NCBI GenBank assembly: GCA_965216695.1
Contig: OZ244212.1
Coordinates: forward strand, 558,001 to 622,000
Reading direction: 5' to 3'
DNA: 64,000 nucleotides
Origin: G965216695 sp965216695
Lineage (GTDB): Bacteria; Pseudomonadota; Gammaproteobacteria; Pseudomonadales; Azotimanducaceae
Positions 13,692-23,321 of the stretch are shown here, piece by piece; the stretch's first letter is position 1; each line of letters begins with the position of its first letter. The notes below the pieces were generated by a model that saw only the letters and a list, made by a program, of their open reading frames with translations, did no database searches and was not told where the DNA came from. The position numbers and the translations under genes were made by a program.

Positions 13692-15344
13692 TCACCCGGC
13701 CCGCTGCCGCGAAATCGGATGCGCGGCTTCGTGTTGCTTAGCCGCGGCTATGAAGCCGCAAAACAGTGGGTGCCCATCGCTCGGCGAGGACGTGAACTCC
13801 GGGTGAAACTGACACGCAATGAACCAGGGGTGATCGGGCAGTTCGATCATCTCGACCAGTGAACCGTCCTCAGACCGGCCGCCAACCACCAGACCAGCGT
13901 CTTCCATCGCCGCAACGTAGTTGTCGTTCACTTCATAGCGGTGACGGTGACGCTCGTCCACGCGGTCTTTCCCGTAAGTGGCACGCGCATTAGAGCCTTC
14001 ACGCAGCATGCACGTTTGAGCCCCGAGACGCATCGTACCGCCGAGGTCGCTGTTGCCGTTGCGCCGCTGCACGCCGCCATCACGGTCGAGCCACTCTGTA
14101 ATGAGGCCGATCACCGGATGCGGTGTGTTCTCATCGATCTCGGTACTGTGTGCTCCGTTCAGGCCCATCACGTTGCGCGCGAAATCGATGACCGCCGCGT
14201 GCAGACCGTAGCAGATACCGAAATACGGAATGCGGCGCGTGCGAGCGTACTCCGCTGCCATGATTTTGCCTTCGAACCCTCGACTGCCGAACCCGCCGGG
14301 AACCAGGATTGCGCTGACGTCATCCAGTACACCCATGCCCTGGCGTTCCAGATCTTCTGCGTCGACGTAGCGGATGTTGATGCGGGTCCGGTGAACGATT
14401 CCGGCGTGGGTAATCGCTTCGACGAGCGACTTGTAGGCATCGATCAGATCGAGATATTTGCCGACTACGGCAATCGTCACTTCGTCGTCAGGATTCAACA
14501 ACGCGTCCACCACCTTGCGCCAGCCACTCAAATCCGCAGGCGGACAGTCCATTCGGAATTTCTCGACAACGATCTGGTCCATGCCCTGGTCATGCAGAAT
14601 CCCAGGAATCTGGTAGATCGATTCCGAATCCGGAGAATTGATGACCGCCCTTTCTTCAACGTTGGTGAAGAGCGCGATTTTGCGTCGGGCCGACTGCGGC
14701 AGTTCCTTTTCTGAGCGGCAAACCAGTATGTCTGGCTGCAAGCCAATCGAACGCAACTCCTTCACCGAGTGCTGCGTTGGCTTGGTTTTGATCTCGCCAG
14801 CGGTGCGCAGGTACGGGACCAGGGTGAGGTGCACAAGAATCGCCCGCTCCGGCCCAACCTCCATGCGCAGCTGCCGAATAGCCTCAAGGAATGGTAGCGA
14901 TTCGATATCACCCACCGTGCCGCCGATTTCTACGATGAGTACATCGAAGTTCTCGGCGGATTCTTTCAAACGGCCGATTATCTCGTCAGTGATGTGCGGA
15001 ATGACCTGGACGGTCGCGCCCAGGTAGTCACCGCGACGTTCCCGCCGAATGACCTCGGCATAGATGCTGCCGGTCGTAAAATTGTTCTTGCGCGACATCG
15101 GTACGCGCCCGTAGCGCTCGTAGTACCCCAGATCCAGATCCGTTTCTGCGCCATCCGCGGTTACGAACACTTCGCCGTGCTGAAACGGACTCATCGTGCC
15201 CGGATCCACGTTGATATACGGATCCATCTTCAGCACGTTGACCCGCAAATCGCGGGCTTCGAGAACAGCAGCAAGCGAGGAGGTGACGATGCCTTTGCCA
15301 AGCGACGAAGTAACACCACCCGTTACGAAGATATATCGGCTCAT
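13692..15344 (-). CDS. pyrG: CTP synthase
   Basis: Makes CTP from UTP with glutamine-derived ammonia. The start at ATG 15344 gives MSRYIFVTGGVTSSLGKGI, the family N-terminus. The synthase domain contains GSIYAEVIRRERRGDYLGATVQVIPHITDEI. The glutaminase domain keeps the nucleophilic Cys in FGICYGLH and the His-Glu pair in QFHPEFTS. One oddity is that the near-invariant Gln in the GxCxGxQ loop is His here (CAC at 14201-14199). The 550-residue length is normal. Confidence 0.97.
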   Translation of the reverse strand: MSRYIFVTGGVTSSLGKGIVTSSLAAVLEARDLRVNVLKMDPYINVDPGTMSPFQHGEVFVTADGAETDLDLGYYERYGRVPMSRKNNFTTGSIYAEVIRRERRGDYLGATVQVIPHITDEIIGRLKESAENFDVLIVEIGGTVGDIESLPFLEAIRQLRMEVGPERAILVHLTLVPYLRTAGEIKTKPTQHSVKELRSIGLQPDILVCRSEKELPQSARRKIALFTNVEERAVINSPDSESIYQIPGILHDQGMDQIVVEKFRMDCPPADLSGWRKVVDALLNPDDEVTIAVVGKYLDLIDAYKSLVEAITHAGIVHRTRINIRYVDAEDLERQGMGVLDDVSAILVPGGFGSRGFEGKIMAAEYARTRRIPYFGICYGLHAAVIDFARNVMGLNGAHSTEIDENTPHPVIGLITEWLDRDGGVQRRNGNSDLGGTMRLGAQTCMLREGSNARATYGKDRVDERHRHRYEVNDNYVAAMEDAGLVVGGRSEDGSLVEMIELPDHPWFIACQFHPEFTSSPSDGHPLFCGFIAAAKQHEAAHPISRQRAG

Positions 15345-15426
15345 TGGCACCATCTGGACGACAGAAACGGAGCGCATTCCGCGTCCGCAAGATGGGCGAG
15401 CACATTAGCAAAAGACCCTCGCAAGC

Positions 15427-16698
15427 TCAATCGGATTGCCAACAACCCACGTACCGGTCCCCCGCGCCGCGTTCTCCGTCCATCAAGCCGGGCACGGCAA
15501 CGATCGAACGCGACGCACCATCGAGCACCGCAATCAGCGGGTACGTCGCACGATCCCACGGCGGTACGCCCGCCGACTGAAACAGGGTCTTCAGGGACCT
15601 GCTGCGATCGCCGCTGCGAACCCGGTCTCCCCCTTTCCGGAACACCACGGCCAGCGTTCCAGACAACTCGAACCCCGGACCTGATGTCGGCTGGATCACG
15701 AGCTTGCCGTGTGGAAGCTGGACAATCCCCGGGCCCAAAATCGGATAGTGCGAGGCCACCTCGGGAGCCTGGTCCACCCAGTAGACGCGGTCGCGGTAAC
15801 GGCGTACGGCACCCTGCGCCACCTGAAGCGTCGGCTGACGATCCGGCCCGGCCCGTTGCAGCGCCGACACAAACGCCTCCAGCGCACGGCCCGTGATCTC
15901 GAAAACCCCGTGGCGGCCCAACCAAACCCGCAGCATATCGGGCCCCTGAGCGCTGCCGACAACGGCATCGACGGGTAAGGTACCGTCGCTGTCGCAGAGC
16001 GACCCAACCAGCGTACGCATCGCGCGATCGCGTTCAGCCGCCGCTACTGCAAACCTCTGCAACTGTGTTTCCGATGCGGGAAATCGTGCGCGCAGCATCG
16101 GTCGGAGCCGATGGCGGACGTAGTTGCGGTCATGGCGCAGGTCACGGTTGGAGGGATCCTCGATCCAGTTCAGTTGCGCCCGCCGCGCGTACTCGACGAT
16201 CTGCGTTCGGGACACATCCAGGAGCGGCCGTAGGATCCAGCCACGCCCGAGCGGTCGTTTGCGAGGCATCCCCCGCACTTCCCGTCCCTGCAGCAACCGC
16301 AGCCAGAGGGTCTCCATGGCATCGTCACTGTTGTGAGCCAACCAGATTTCACCGCCCGACTCCAGGTATGTGCGGAACACACCGTATCGGGCGCGACGCG
16401 CGGCGGCTTCGAAACCGCCGCGCCGATCAACGTCGACGCTTACCGCTTGAAAAGAAACACCCAGCCGCACACAGGTTTCTTCGCATCGGTCACGCCACTC
16501 GGCCGACGCTTCGCTGGTCTGGTGATCGACGTGTAACACGCGCACACCAGAACCCGCCCTGGCCACGGTTGCATGCAGCAGAACTGCGGAATCCACGCCT
16601 CCGCTCAACGCGACAGTGACCGGCACCTGCTCGAGCGATCGGTCGTGTGCAGCGGTTGCGAGCGCGTCGGCGACGGCCAGATCGACTGGGTCAACCAC
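15427..16698 (-). CDS. tilS: tRNA(Ile)-lysidine synthase TilS
   Basis: Attaches lysine to C34 of the CAU-anticodon isoleucine tRNA so that it reads AUA. The PP-loop SGGVDS is at residues 32-37, followed by HVDHQTSEAS. NWIEDPSNRDLRHDRNYVRHRLRP is the typical lysidine synthase signature. At 423 residues it has the long form with C-terminal tRNA-binding domains. The GTG start overlaps the dnaE stop by 8 bases. In relatives accA lies between dnaE and tilS, but not here. Confidence 0.95.
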   Translation of the reverse strand: MVDPVDLAVADALATAAHDRSLEQVPVTVALSGGVDSAVLLHATVARAGSGVRVLHVDHQTSEASAEWRDRCEETCVRLGVSFQAVSVDVDRRGGFEAAARRARYGVFRTYLESGGEIWLAHNSDDAMETLWLRLLQGREVRGMPRKRPLGRGWILRPLLDVSRTQIVEYARRAQLNWIEDPSNRDLRHDRNYVRHRLRPMLRARFPASETQLQRFAVAAAERDRAMRTLVGSLCDSDGTLPVDAVVGSAQGPDMLRVWLGRHGVFEITGRALEAFVSALQRAGPDRQPTLQVAQGAVRRYRDRVYWVDQAPEVASHYPILGPGIVQLPHGKLVIQPTSGPGFELSGTLAVVFRKGGDRVRSGDRSRSLKTLFQSAGVPPWDRATYPLIAVLDGASRSIVAVPGLMDGERGAGDRYVGCWQSD

Positions 16699-19600
16699 CC
16701 GGATACTGAAGCACTACACGATCAGCACCGAACTCCGTTCTGAGCGCGTGCAGTAGATCGTCCGTCGGACGCACGCTCCAGGCTTCGGATAGTACGAGGC
16801 GCGTCTGCGCGCATCCGCTGTGATAACGCAGTGCCACCACACACGCATCGGGCGCGCGGAACGGACCCAGGCACGACCGCAACCGTTCGTTGAGCCGATT
16901 ATCCGAACTGTCGCACGCAATCTCGATTTGGCCCGACCGCGCTTGGCGTGCTTCTTCCAACGTCATTACGGATTTCGCGCGGAACTTCAGGCCGTCGGTA
17001 AACGCGTCGTCCGATGCGACACCCTCCACCAGAATCAACGTGTCCGGCACGAGTTTGTGCCGATAGCGATCGTACTCCTCATTGAACAGCGACACCTCGA
17101 TCCGGCCCGTACCGTCGTCGAGCGTGACGAACCCGATCAAGCCACGTTTCGAACGCATGGATCGCTGCGAGACGACCAGTCCCATCAGCGATTGCGGCTG
17201 CCGACCTGCGCTCAGCCGCGCGATGGCTACGCGGGCGAGATGCGAAATCTCCTCTTTGTAGTCGTCGATCGGATGCCCGCTCAGATAGAGTCCAAGCACT
17301 TCTTTTTCCTGCGCCAGCCGGTCTCGACGCCTCAACGGCCGTGGCACAGCGGGCGTCGGCTGCGCGGCCGGCGATTCGTCGGCAAACATGTCAGTGATGC
17401 CTAGTGCGTTATTCCGGGCCGACTGTTCCGCCGCCCGGAGCGCTCCTTCGACGTGTGCGAGGAGTTTCGCCCGCACGATATCCTCCGCGCTATCCGCTCC
17501 ACCCGCGACCCCGCCGGCGAGCCGATCGAGTGCGCCCGCACGAATCAGCGCTTCGAGTACGCGGCGATTGACCTTGTGCGCCGCAAGCCGCATGCAGAAG
17601 TCGTCAAAGTCAGCGAACGGGCGAATCGCGCGTTCTTCGACGATTGCCCGCACGGGTCCTTCGCCAACACCGCGGATTGCGCCCAGACCGTAGCGCACCG
17701 CGCCATCCTGAGCGGAGAAACGATAGTCACTGGCGCATACGTCCGGCGGAAGAACGGCCACGCCGGACGTGCGCACGTCGTCCACGAGCGCTACCACTCG
17801 GTCGATGTTCTGCATGTCCGCAGAGAGGTTGGCGGCCATGAATTGCGCCGGAAAGTAGCGTTTCAGCCACGCGGTCTGAAACGAAAGCAATGCATACCCC
17901 GCCGAATGGGATTTGTTGAACGCGTAGCCCGCGAACTTTTCCATCAGGTCGAAGATGTCACCGCTGAGCCCCGGATCGACGCCGCGTTCGTTGGTTCCGG
18001 CAAGGAACTGCTCGCGCACGCGCGCCATCTCTTCGGGTTTTTTCTTGCCCATCGCCCGTCGCAGCAGGTCGGCCTGACCCAACGAAAAACCGGCAAGCAC
18101 CTGCGCAATCTGCATCACCTGTTCCTGGAACAGAACGACGCCGTACGTGTTCTGCAGCACCGGTTCAAGCTCCGGATGCGGATACTCCACCGGCGCACGT
18201 CCGTGCTTGCGATCTATGTAATCGTCGACCGCGCCCGATTGCAGCGGTCCGGGTCGGAAGAGCGCAACCAACGCAATGATGTCGTCCATGCTGTCCGGGC
18301 CGAGCCGGCGCATAAGATCCTTCATGCCTCGCGATTCAAGCTGGAATACACCCGTCGTGTCCGCGCGCTTGAGCAGTTCGTAGACTCCGGGATCGCTCAG
18401 ATCCAGACGGTCCACATCGAGCGGTTCGTCCCGATACGCCGGTTCCGTTGCGTTGATCGCCTTTACCGCCCAGTCGATGATCGTCAGCGTTTTCAACCCG
18501 AGAAAGTCAAATTTCACGAGCCCGGCCGTCTCGACATCGTCTTTGTCGAATTGCGCAACCAGACCGGCCGACTGTTCGTCGACATACAGTGGAACGAAAT
18601 CGGTCAGCGCCGACGGCGCAATGACGACCCCGCCCGCGTGTTTGCCGACGTTGCGCACAATGCCTTCAAGTTTGTACGCCATGTCCATGATCTCACCCAC
18701 ATCTTCGTCATCGCGGATGAACTCGGCCAGTTCCTTACTCTCCTCCACCGCCTTTGTGAGCGTCATGCCGACTTCAAACGGAATGAGCTTCGATAGTTTG
18801 TCCGCTAACCCATAGGGCTTTCCTTGAACCCGGGCGACGTCCCGCACCACGGCTTTCGCCGCCATGGTACCGAACGTAATGATCTGACTGACGGCATCTT
18901 CGCCGTACAGCTCGCTCACGTGACTGATCACACGGTCGCGGCCTTCCATGCAGAAGTCGACATCGAAATCGGGCATGGACACCCGTTCCGGATTGAGAAA
19001 GCGCTCGAACAGCAGGTCGTACTCGATCGGGTCCAGGTCGGTAATGCCCAGCGCATAAGCCACCAGCGAACCCGCTCCGGATCCGCGCCCCGGACCTACC
19101 GGGATCGCATTGTTCCGGGCCCACTCGATGAACTCCATTACGATCAGAAAGTATCCGGCATACCCCATCTGATTAATGACGCCGAGCTCGAAATCCAGTC
19201 GCGCGTCATAGACGTGTCGAGGCTCGGTCGCGTTCGAGCCTACAGCTGCCAAGCGAGTGCTTAGACCCTCGTGACTGCGGGCCTGCAGAAAGGCCTCGAG
19301 CGTCGTCCCGGGAGGCACCGGGTAGTTGGGCAGAAAATACTCTCCCAGCCGCAGCGGCGCGGAGCATCTGCGGGCAATGTTGACCGCGTTCTCGATTGCT
19401 TCCGGAAGGTCCGCGAATCGATCGACCATCTCCGCCGCACTCTTCAGGTACTGCTCTTCCGAGTAATCTCGAGGTCGTCGTGGATCGTCGAGCACGCGAC
19501 TTTGTTGCACGCAAACCCGCGTCTCGTGTGCCTCGAAGTCGTCGCGGGAAAGAAACCGGACGTCATTGGTTGCAACAACCGGCACACGTTCTTTGTGCGC

Positions 19601-20155
19601 AAGCTCCACGGCCCGGCTTACGTAAGCATCCTCCCCAGTACGACCGGTCCGCTGCAATTCCAGGTAGTAACGATCGCCAAAGGCACTTCGCCAACGCGCC
19701 AGCCGGGCAACTGCCGCCGCATCGTCGCCCTGCAGCAGCAGGGAGCCAATATCTCCGCGCATCCCGCCACTCAACACGAGCAGTCCGTCGCCGCATTCGG
19801 TGAGCCGCGCAAAATCGAGCTGTCCTCTGCGCCCACAGCCGACATACATTGCCGACACCAGCCGCAGCAGGTTGCGATAACCAGCTCCATTCTGCGCAAG
19901 CAGCGTAACCGGGTAGCCGCGATCCGGCGGATCGCCCGGATGGCCGACGACACAATCGACACCTACGATGGGTTTGATCCCCGCCTTCACACACGCGTTG
20001 TAAAACTTGACCAGGCCGAACAGATTGCCCCAGTCCGTGAGGGCAACTGCGGCCATGCCATCGTCGGCCACCGCGCGAACGAGTTCCGGAATACGCACAA
20101 TCCCATCGACGATGGAGAATTCGCTGTGCACGCGCAGATGTACGAATTTGGTCAC
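16691..20155 (-). CDS. dnaE: DNA polymerase III alpha subunit
   Basis: The replicative polymerase, 1154 residues. The N-terminal PHP domain begins FVHLRVHSEFSIVDGI. The catalytic acidic residues are in PDFDVDF, with Asp at 398 and 400. The GPGRGSGAGSLVAYALGITD and FNKSHSAGYALLSFQTAWLK motifs of bacterial family C polymerases are present, and an OB-fold and C-terminal tau-binding region follow. It overlaps rnhB by 4 bases (ATGA) and tilS by 8. Confidence 0.98.
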   Translation of the reverse strand: MTKFVHLRVHSEFSIVDGIVRIPELVRAVADDGMAAVALTDWGNLFGLVKFYNACVKAGIKPIVGVDCVVGHPGDPPDRGYPVTLLAQNGAGYRNLLRLVSAMYVGCGRRGQLDFARLTECGDGLLVLSGGMRGDIGSLLLQGDDAAAVARLARWRSAFGDRYYLELQRTGRTGEDAYVSRAVELAHKERVPVVATNDVRFLSRDDFEAHETRVCVQQSRVLDDPRRPRDYSEEQYLKSAAEMVDRFADLPEAIENAVNIARRCSAPLRLGEYFLPNYPVPPGTTLEAFLQARSHEGLSTRLAAVGSNATEPRHVYDARLDFELGVINQMGYAGYFLIVMEFIEWARNNAIPVGPGRGSGAGSLVAYALGITDLDPIEYDLLFERFLNPERVSMPDFDVDFCMEGRDRVISHVSELYGEDAVSQIITFGTMAAKAVVRDVARVQGKPYGLADKLSKLIPFEVGMTLTKAVEESKELAEFIRDDEDVGEIMDMAYKLEGIVRNVGKHAGGVVIAPSALTDFVPLYVDEQSAGLVAQFDKDDVETAGLVKFDFLGLKTLTIIDWAVKAINATEPAYRDEPLDVDRLDLSDPGVYELLKRADTTGVFQLESRGMKDLMRRLGPDSMDDIIALVALFRPGPLQSGAVDDYIDRKHGRAPVEYPHPELEPVLQNTYGVVLFQEQVMQIAQVLAGFSLGQADLLRRAMGKKKPEEMARVREQFLAGTNERGVDPGLSGDIFDLMEKFAGYAFNKSHSAGYALLSFQTAWLKRYFPAQFMAANLSADMQNIDRVVALVDDVRTSGVAVLPPDVCASDYRFSAQDGAVRYGLGAIRGVGEGPVRAIVEERAIRPFADFDDFCMRLAAHKVNRRVLEALIRAGALDRLAGGVAGGADSAEDIVRAKLLAHVEGALRAAEQSARNNALGITDMFADESPAAQPTPAVPRPLRRRDRLAQEKEVLGLYLSGHPIDDYKEEISHLARVAIARLSAGRQPQSLMGLVVSQRSMRSKRGLIGFVTLDDGTGRIEVSLFNEEYDRYRHKLVPDTLILVEGVASDDAFTDGLKFRAKSVMTLEEARQARSGQIEIACDSSDNRLNERLRSCLGPFRAPDACVVALRYHSGCAQTRLVLSEAWSVRPTDDLLHALRTEFGADRVVLQYPGG

Positions 20156-20781
20156 GCGAGAGAACCCTGCCTGGCTAGGCGCAAACGTACCGGTTGAAAG
20201 CTTCGGCGATGCGCAGGTGTAGCACCGTAGCGGTCAAGTGCATCCAGATGTGCCCGGGTACCATAGCCTTTGTGTCGCTCAAAACCATACTGCGGATGTC
20301 GCTCGCCAAGTCTGCACATCGATTCGTCGCGGTGCACCTTGGCAACGATCGATGCGGCGGATATGGCCGGTACACGCGCGTCACCGGCAACCACCGATAT
20401 GGACGCCTGCGCAACGCCGCAGGCATCGCGACCGTCAGCCGCAACCATATCCGGGGTGACCGAGAGGTTCATCAGCGCGCGCCGCATAGCCAGAAGGCTC
20501 GCGTTGAGGATGTTCATGCGATCGATTTCCCGGACGCTGCATTCCCCCACAGCCCAGTCCAGCGCTCGCTCGCGGACCGCAGCGGACAGTTCCTCCCGCT
20601 GGCGCGCGCTGAGACGTTTAGAGTCTCTGAGCCCGCGGATGGGGCGCGAGGGGTCGAGAATGACCGCCGCGGCGACGACCGGTCCCGCCAGCGGACCCCG
20701 GCCAACCTCGTCGACGCCGGCGAGACCCCGCCCGGTCAATAACGCCAGCTGCGGCTGCTGGTACCAATCGCCTGTCAACAT
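20152..20781 (-). CDS. rnhB: Ribonuclease HII
   Basis: Removes ribonucleotides misincorporated in DNA and RNA from hybrids. The active-site motif GVDEVGRGPLAG is at residues 22-33, with RDSKRLSARQRE following. HKGYGTRAHLDAL is the C-terminal signature. The ATG at 20781 lies inside the last codons of lpxB and gives 209 residues; a longer in-frame extension has no family likeness. It overlaps dnaE by ATGA. Confidence 0.95.
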   Translation of the reverse strand: MLTGDWYQQPQLALLTGRGLAGVDEVGRGPLAGPVVAAAVILDPSRPIRGLRDSKRLSARQREELSAAVRERALDWAVGECSVREIDRMNILNASLLAMRRALMNLSVTPDMVAADGRDACGVAQASISVVAGDARVPAISAASIVAKVHRDESMCRLGERHPQYGFERHKGYGTRAHLDALDRYGATPAHRRSFQPVRLRLARQGSLA

Positions 20782-21980
20782 CCGTCCACCGTTGCGCTCA
20801 CGAGGTCGAGCACCGCACTCGCGGCCCGATCGTCCGCATTGCACTGCAATTGCGCGTGCAGCGAACGGAACGTGTCGCGCACACCTCGACCATCGCCTCG
20901 GTCATCGTAGAAACGATGATGAACCGCACGCAGCGCAGCGGCAAGCGCAGACGGTGTCGCATCGTGTTGTAGAAGTTCCGGTACCAGCTGAGAGCCGTGA
21001 AGAATGTTCGGAAGTGCAACGAACCGCGTCCTGAGCATGCGCCGCACGATCCGATACGTCCACGTACCCAGCCGGTAACTGACAACCATGGGTCGTCGCA
21101 CGAGCATGCACTCGAGCGTGCTGGTTCCGGACTTAACGAGCGCAACGTCACATGCGGTCAACGCCTGTGTCGCGTCACCATCGTAGATGCGCCACTGAAA
21201 CGACGGCAGATCTTCGAGCAGCGCATCGAGCACGGGCCGCAGTTCCGGCCGGGCGCATGGAATGACGAACTGAGCGGACGGCCACTCGCGCGTGAGGCGC
21301 TCACCCGTCGCAACGAACAGTGCGCCCATCTGCTCGACTTCACTTCGGCGGCTGCCTGGCAGCACTGCAACGACGGGCTCGCCCGTCAGATCGAGCCCTT
21401 GCCGGGCGTTCGCACGTGCCTGACTGGATTCGTCCAACGGAAATCGGTCCGCCATGGGATGTCCTACGTAGACTACATCCAGACCCGTGCCTGCATAGAG
21501 TGGCGGTTCGAACGGAAACAGCGCTAGCAAGCGATCTGCAGCGCGCGCGACCCGGCGCGTACGACCTCGCCGCCAGGCGTACACGCTCGGACTCACGTAG
21601 TGGATCGTTGGCACCCCGCGACGTTTCAGCCGGCGTTCCAACAGCAGGTTAAACACATTGAAGTCAACGCCCACAAAGGCGTCCACACGGCGCTCTACCA
21701 TGGTCTCCGTCAACGACCGTAGAAGGCCCAACAAGTTCGGCAGGCGGCGAATCGGCTCCGAGAATCCGTGCATCGTCAACGTATGCATCGGATGCAGCAG
21801 TTCCAATCCCTGCGCTTGCATCGCGGAACCGCCTACACCGATAAACTCAACGTCATTCGCCGTTTGCTCGCGCAACGCCCTCATCAAGCCTGCCCCGAGG
21901 GCGTCGCCGGACGGTTCGCCGGCCAGGATACCAAGCACGAGCCGCCGCTTTGCCCGCGCCGCGCTGGCCTGCTGCATCAC
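20775..21980 (-). CDS. lpxB: Lipid-A-disaccharide synthase
   Basis: Joins UDP-2,3-diacylglucosamine and lipid X to form the lipid A disaccharide. It has the family motifs LAGEPSGDALGAGLM near the N-terminus, IHYVSPSVYAWR in the middle, VVAVLPGSRRSEVEQM, and VKSGTSTLECML for donor binding. It is 401 residues and overlaps lpxA by ATGA at 21977-21980, consistent with coupled translation. Confidence 0.97.
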   Translation of the reverse strand: MMQQASAARAKRRLVLGILAGEPSGDALGAGLMRALREQTANDVEFIGVGGSAMQAQGLELLHPMHTLTMHGFSEPIRRLPNLLGLLRSLTETMVERRVDAFVGVDFNVFNLLLERRLKRRGVPTIHYVSPSVYAWRRGRTRRVARAADRLLALFPFEPPLYAGTGLDVVYVGHPMADRFPLDESSQARANARQGLDLTGEPVVAVLPGSRRSEVEQMGALFVATGERLTREWPSAQFVIPCARPELRPVLDALLEDLPSFQWRIYDGDATQALTACDVALVKSGTSTLECMLVRRPMVVSYRLGTWTYRIVRRMLRTRFVALPNILHGSQLVPELLQHDATPSALAAALRAVHHRFYDDRGDGRGVRDTFRSLHAQLQCNADDRAASAVLDLVSATVDGC

Positions 21981-22753
21981 GCAGTGCGCGGGCGCACGAT
22001 ACCGAACTGAGACTGCTCTACCGATTCCGCAAAGGCCTTAACAAGGGCGTCATCTGTTCTGCAGATCTCACGCACCGCCTCGTCTGCGGTAAGTCCGTGC
22101 GAGTACAACGTCCTGTAGGCACGCTTGAGCGCCTGCATCTGCGGGCGGTCGAGTCCGCGGCGGCGCATGCCTTCCGTGTTCAAGCCTACGGCGCGCGCCG
22201 GTTGCCCGGCAGCCGTAACGAACGCCGGTATGTCTTTTACAACGAGGCTCATCGCGGCGATGTGCGTGAAGGCGCCTACGGCACGAAACTGCGCCACACC
22301 GGAATAGCCGCCGAAATTGGCGTAGTCGCCAACCTTAACGTGGCCCGAAACCGATGCGTTGTTGGCCATGATCACGTCATCCCCCAGCACGCAGTCGTGC
22401 CCGACGTGTACGTATGCCATCAGCAGGCAGCGACTACCGATCACCGTCACGCCGCTGTCCTGAACGGTGCCCCGGTGAATCGTGACGCCTTCGCGGATTA
22501 CGTTGTCGTCGCCGATGACGAGGCGCGTGGCCTCACCCTGGTAGGCGGTCGCCGGCGTATCTTCGCCTACCGAGGAAAACTGAAAGATCCGATTATTGCG
22601 GCCGATCTCGGTGGGTCCTTTAACGACGACGTGTGACGCAATCCGGCTGCCGCTGCCGATCTTGACGTTCGGACCAATCCACGACCATGGACCGATCTCG
22701 ACGTCATCACCAATCTCGGCCGAGGTGTCGATGATTGCACGCGGATCAATCAC
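21977..22753 (-). CDS. lpxA: UDP-N-acetylglucosamine acyltransferase
   Basis: First step of lipid A synthesis, transferring a 3-hydroxyacyl group to UDP-GlcNAc. Left-handed beta-helix hexapeptide repeats run through the first two thirds, including VTIHRG and AYVHVGHDCVLGDDVIMANN, which contains the catalytic His. The GTG at 22753, directly after the fabZ stop, gives 258 residues beginning VIDPRAIIDTSAEIG, as in the family. The longer frame overlapping fabZ is not used. Confidence 0.96.
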   Translation of the reverse strand: MIDPRAIIDTSAEIGDDVEIGPWSWIGPNVKIGSGSRIASHVVVKGPTEIGRNNRIFQFSSVGEDTPATAYQGEATRLVIGDDNVIREGVTIHRGTVQDSGVTVIGSRCLLMAYVHVGHDCVLGDDVIMANNASVSGHVKVGDYANFGGYSGVAQFRAVGAFTHIAAMSLVVKDIPAFVTAAGQPARAVGLNTEGMRRRGLDRPQMQALKRAYRTLYSHGLTADEAVREICRTDDALVKAFAESVEQSQFGIVRPRTA

Positions 22754-22754
22754 G

Positions 22755-23192
22755 TCAGAGCCGGCGCTCCATACACAGAATGTCCGAACTGCAGGCCAGT
22801 TTGCCATCCACCTCGGCTTCGCACCGGAACTTCATCATGCCGCGGCGGTCGGCGAGAATTTCTCCGGACATCAGCAGTTGGTCTCCAGGGACGACCGGTC
22901 GCTTGAAGCGCGTTTTGTCGGTCCCTGCAAGGTAGTAGGTATAGCCGTCCGCCGGCCGCTTGTTCTTCGTCTCGAACGCGAGCACGCCGCTCAATTGCGC
23001 CATAGCCTCCACAATGAGTACTCCCGGCATGATTGGATGACCCGGGAAATGTCCCTGAAAGAACGGCTCGTTGATGGTCACGTTCTTGAGTCCGCGGATG
23101 CTCTCGCCCACGTGGATCTCGAGTACCCGGTCGACGAGCAAAAAGGGGTAACGGTGCGGTAGATATTCGAACAGTTCCGAGATCGATTTCAT
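22755..23192 (-). CDS. fabZ: 3-hydroxyacyl-ACP dehydratase FabZ
   Basis: Dehydrates 3-hydroxyacyl-ACP in fatty acid elongation, competing with LpxA for 3-hydroxyacyl-ACP. The 145-residue hot-dog-fold protein shows LPHRYPFLLVDRV, FFQGHFPGHPIMPGVLIVEAMAQ with the catalytic His and Glu, and a KTRFKRPVVPGDQL segment. A 130-bp spacer with 15-bp imperfect repeats lies between lpxD and fabZ. Confidence 0.97.
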   Translation of the reverse strand: MKSISELFEYLPHRYPFLLVDRVLEIHVGESIRGLKNVTINEPFFQGHFPGHPIMPGVLIVEAMAQLSGVLAFETKNKRPADGYTYYLAGTDKTRFKRPVVPGDQLLMSGEILADRRGMMKFRCEAEVDGKLACSSDILCMERRL

Positions 23193-23210
23193 TTCTTATT
23201 GTGCGCGTTA

Positions 23211-23254
23211 TTTTTTGCTGTGGTGTATTTGTGCTGTGGGCGTTTGTGCTGTGA
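23211..23254. repeat. Imperfect 15-bp tandem repeats upstream of fabZ
   Basis: TTTGTGCTGTG recurs at 23228-23238 and 23243-23253, with a related TTTTGCTGTGG copy just before at 23213. On the fabZ strand this reads as repeated CACAGCACAAA, a purine-poor leader about 20-60 bases before the fabZ ATG. A clear Shine-Dalgarno sequence is not evident. Confidence 0.6.
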
Positions 23255-23321
23255 ACATGCGTGCGTTGAGTGTGTTCTTCGCGCTCGCCGGCTTGCGCGG
23301 GCGCAGGCGCGACTTGAATCG

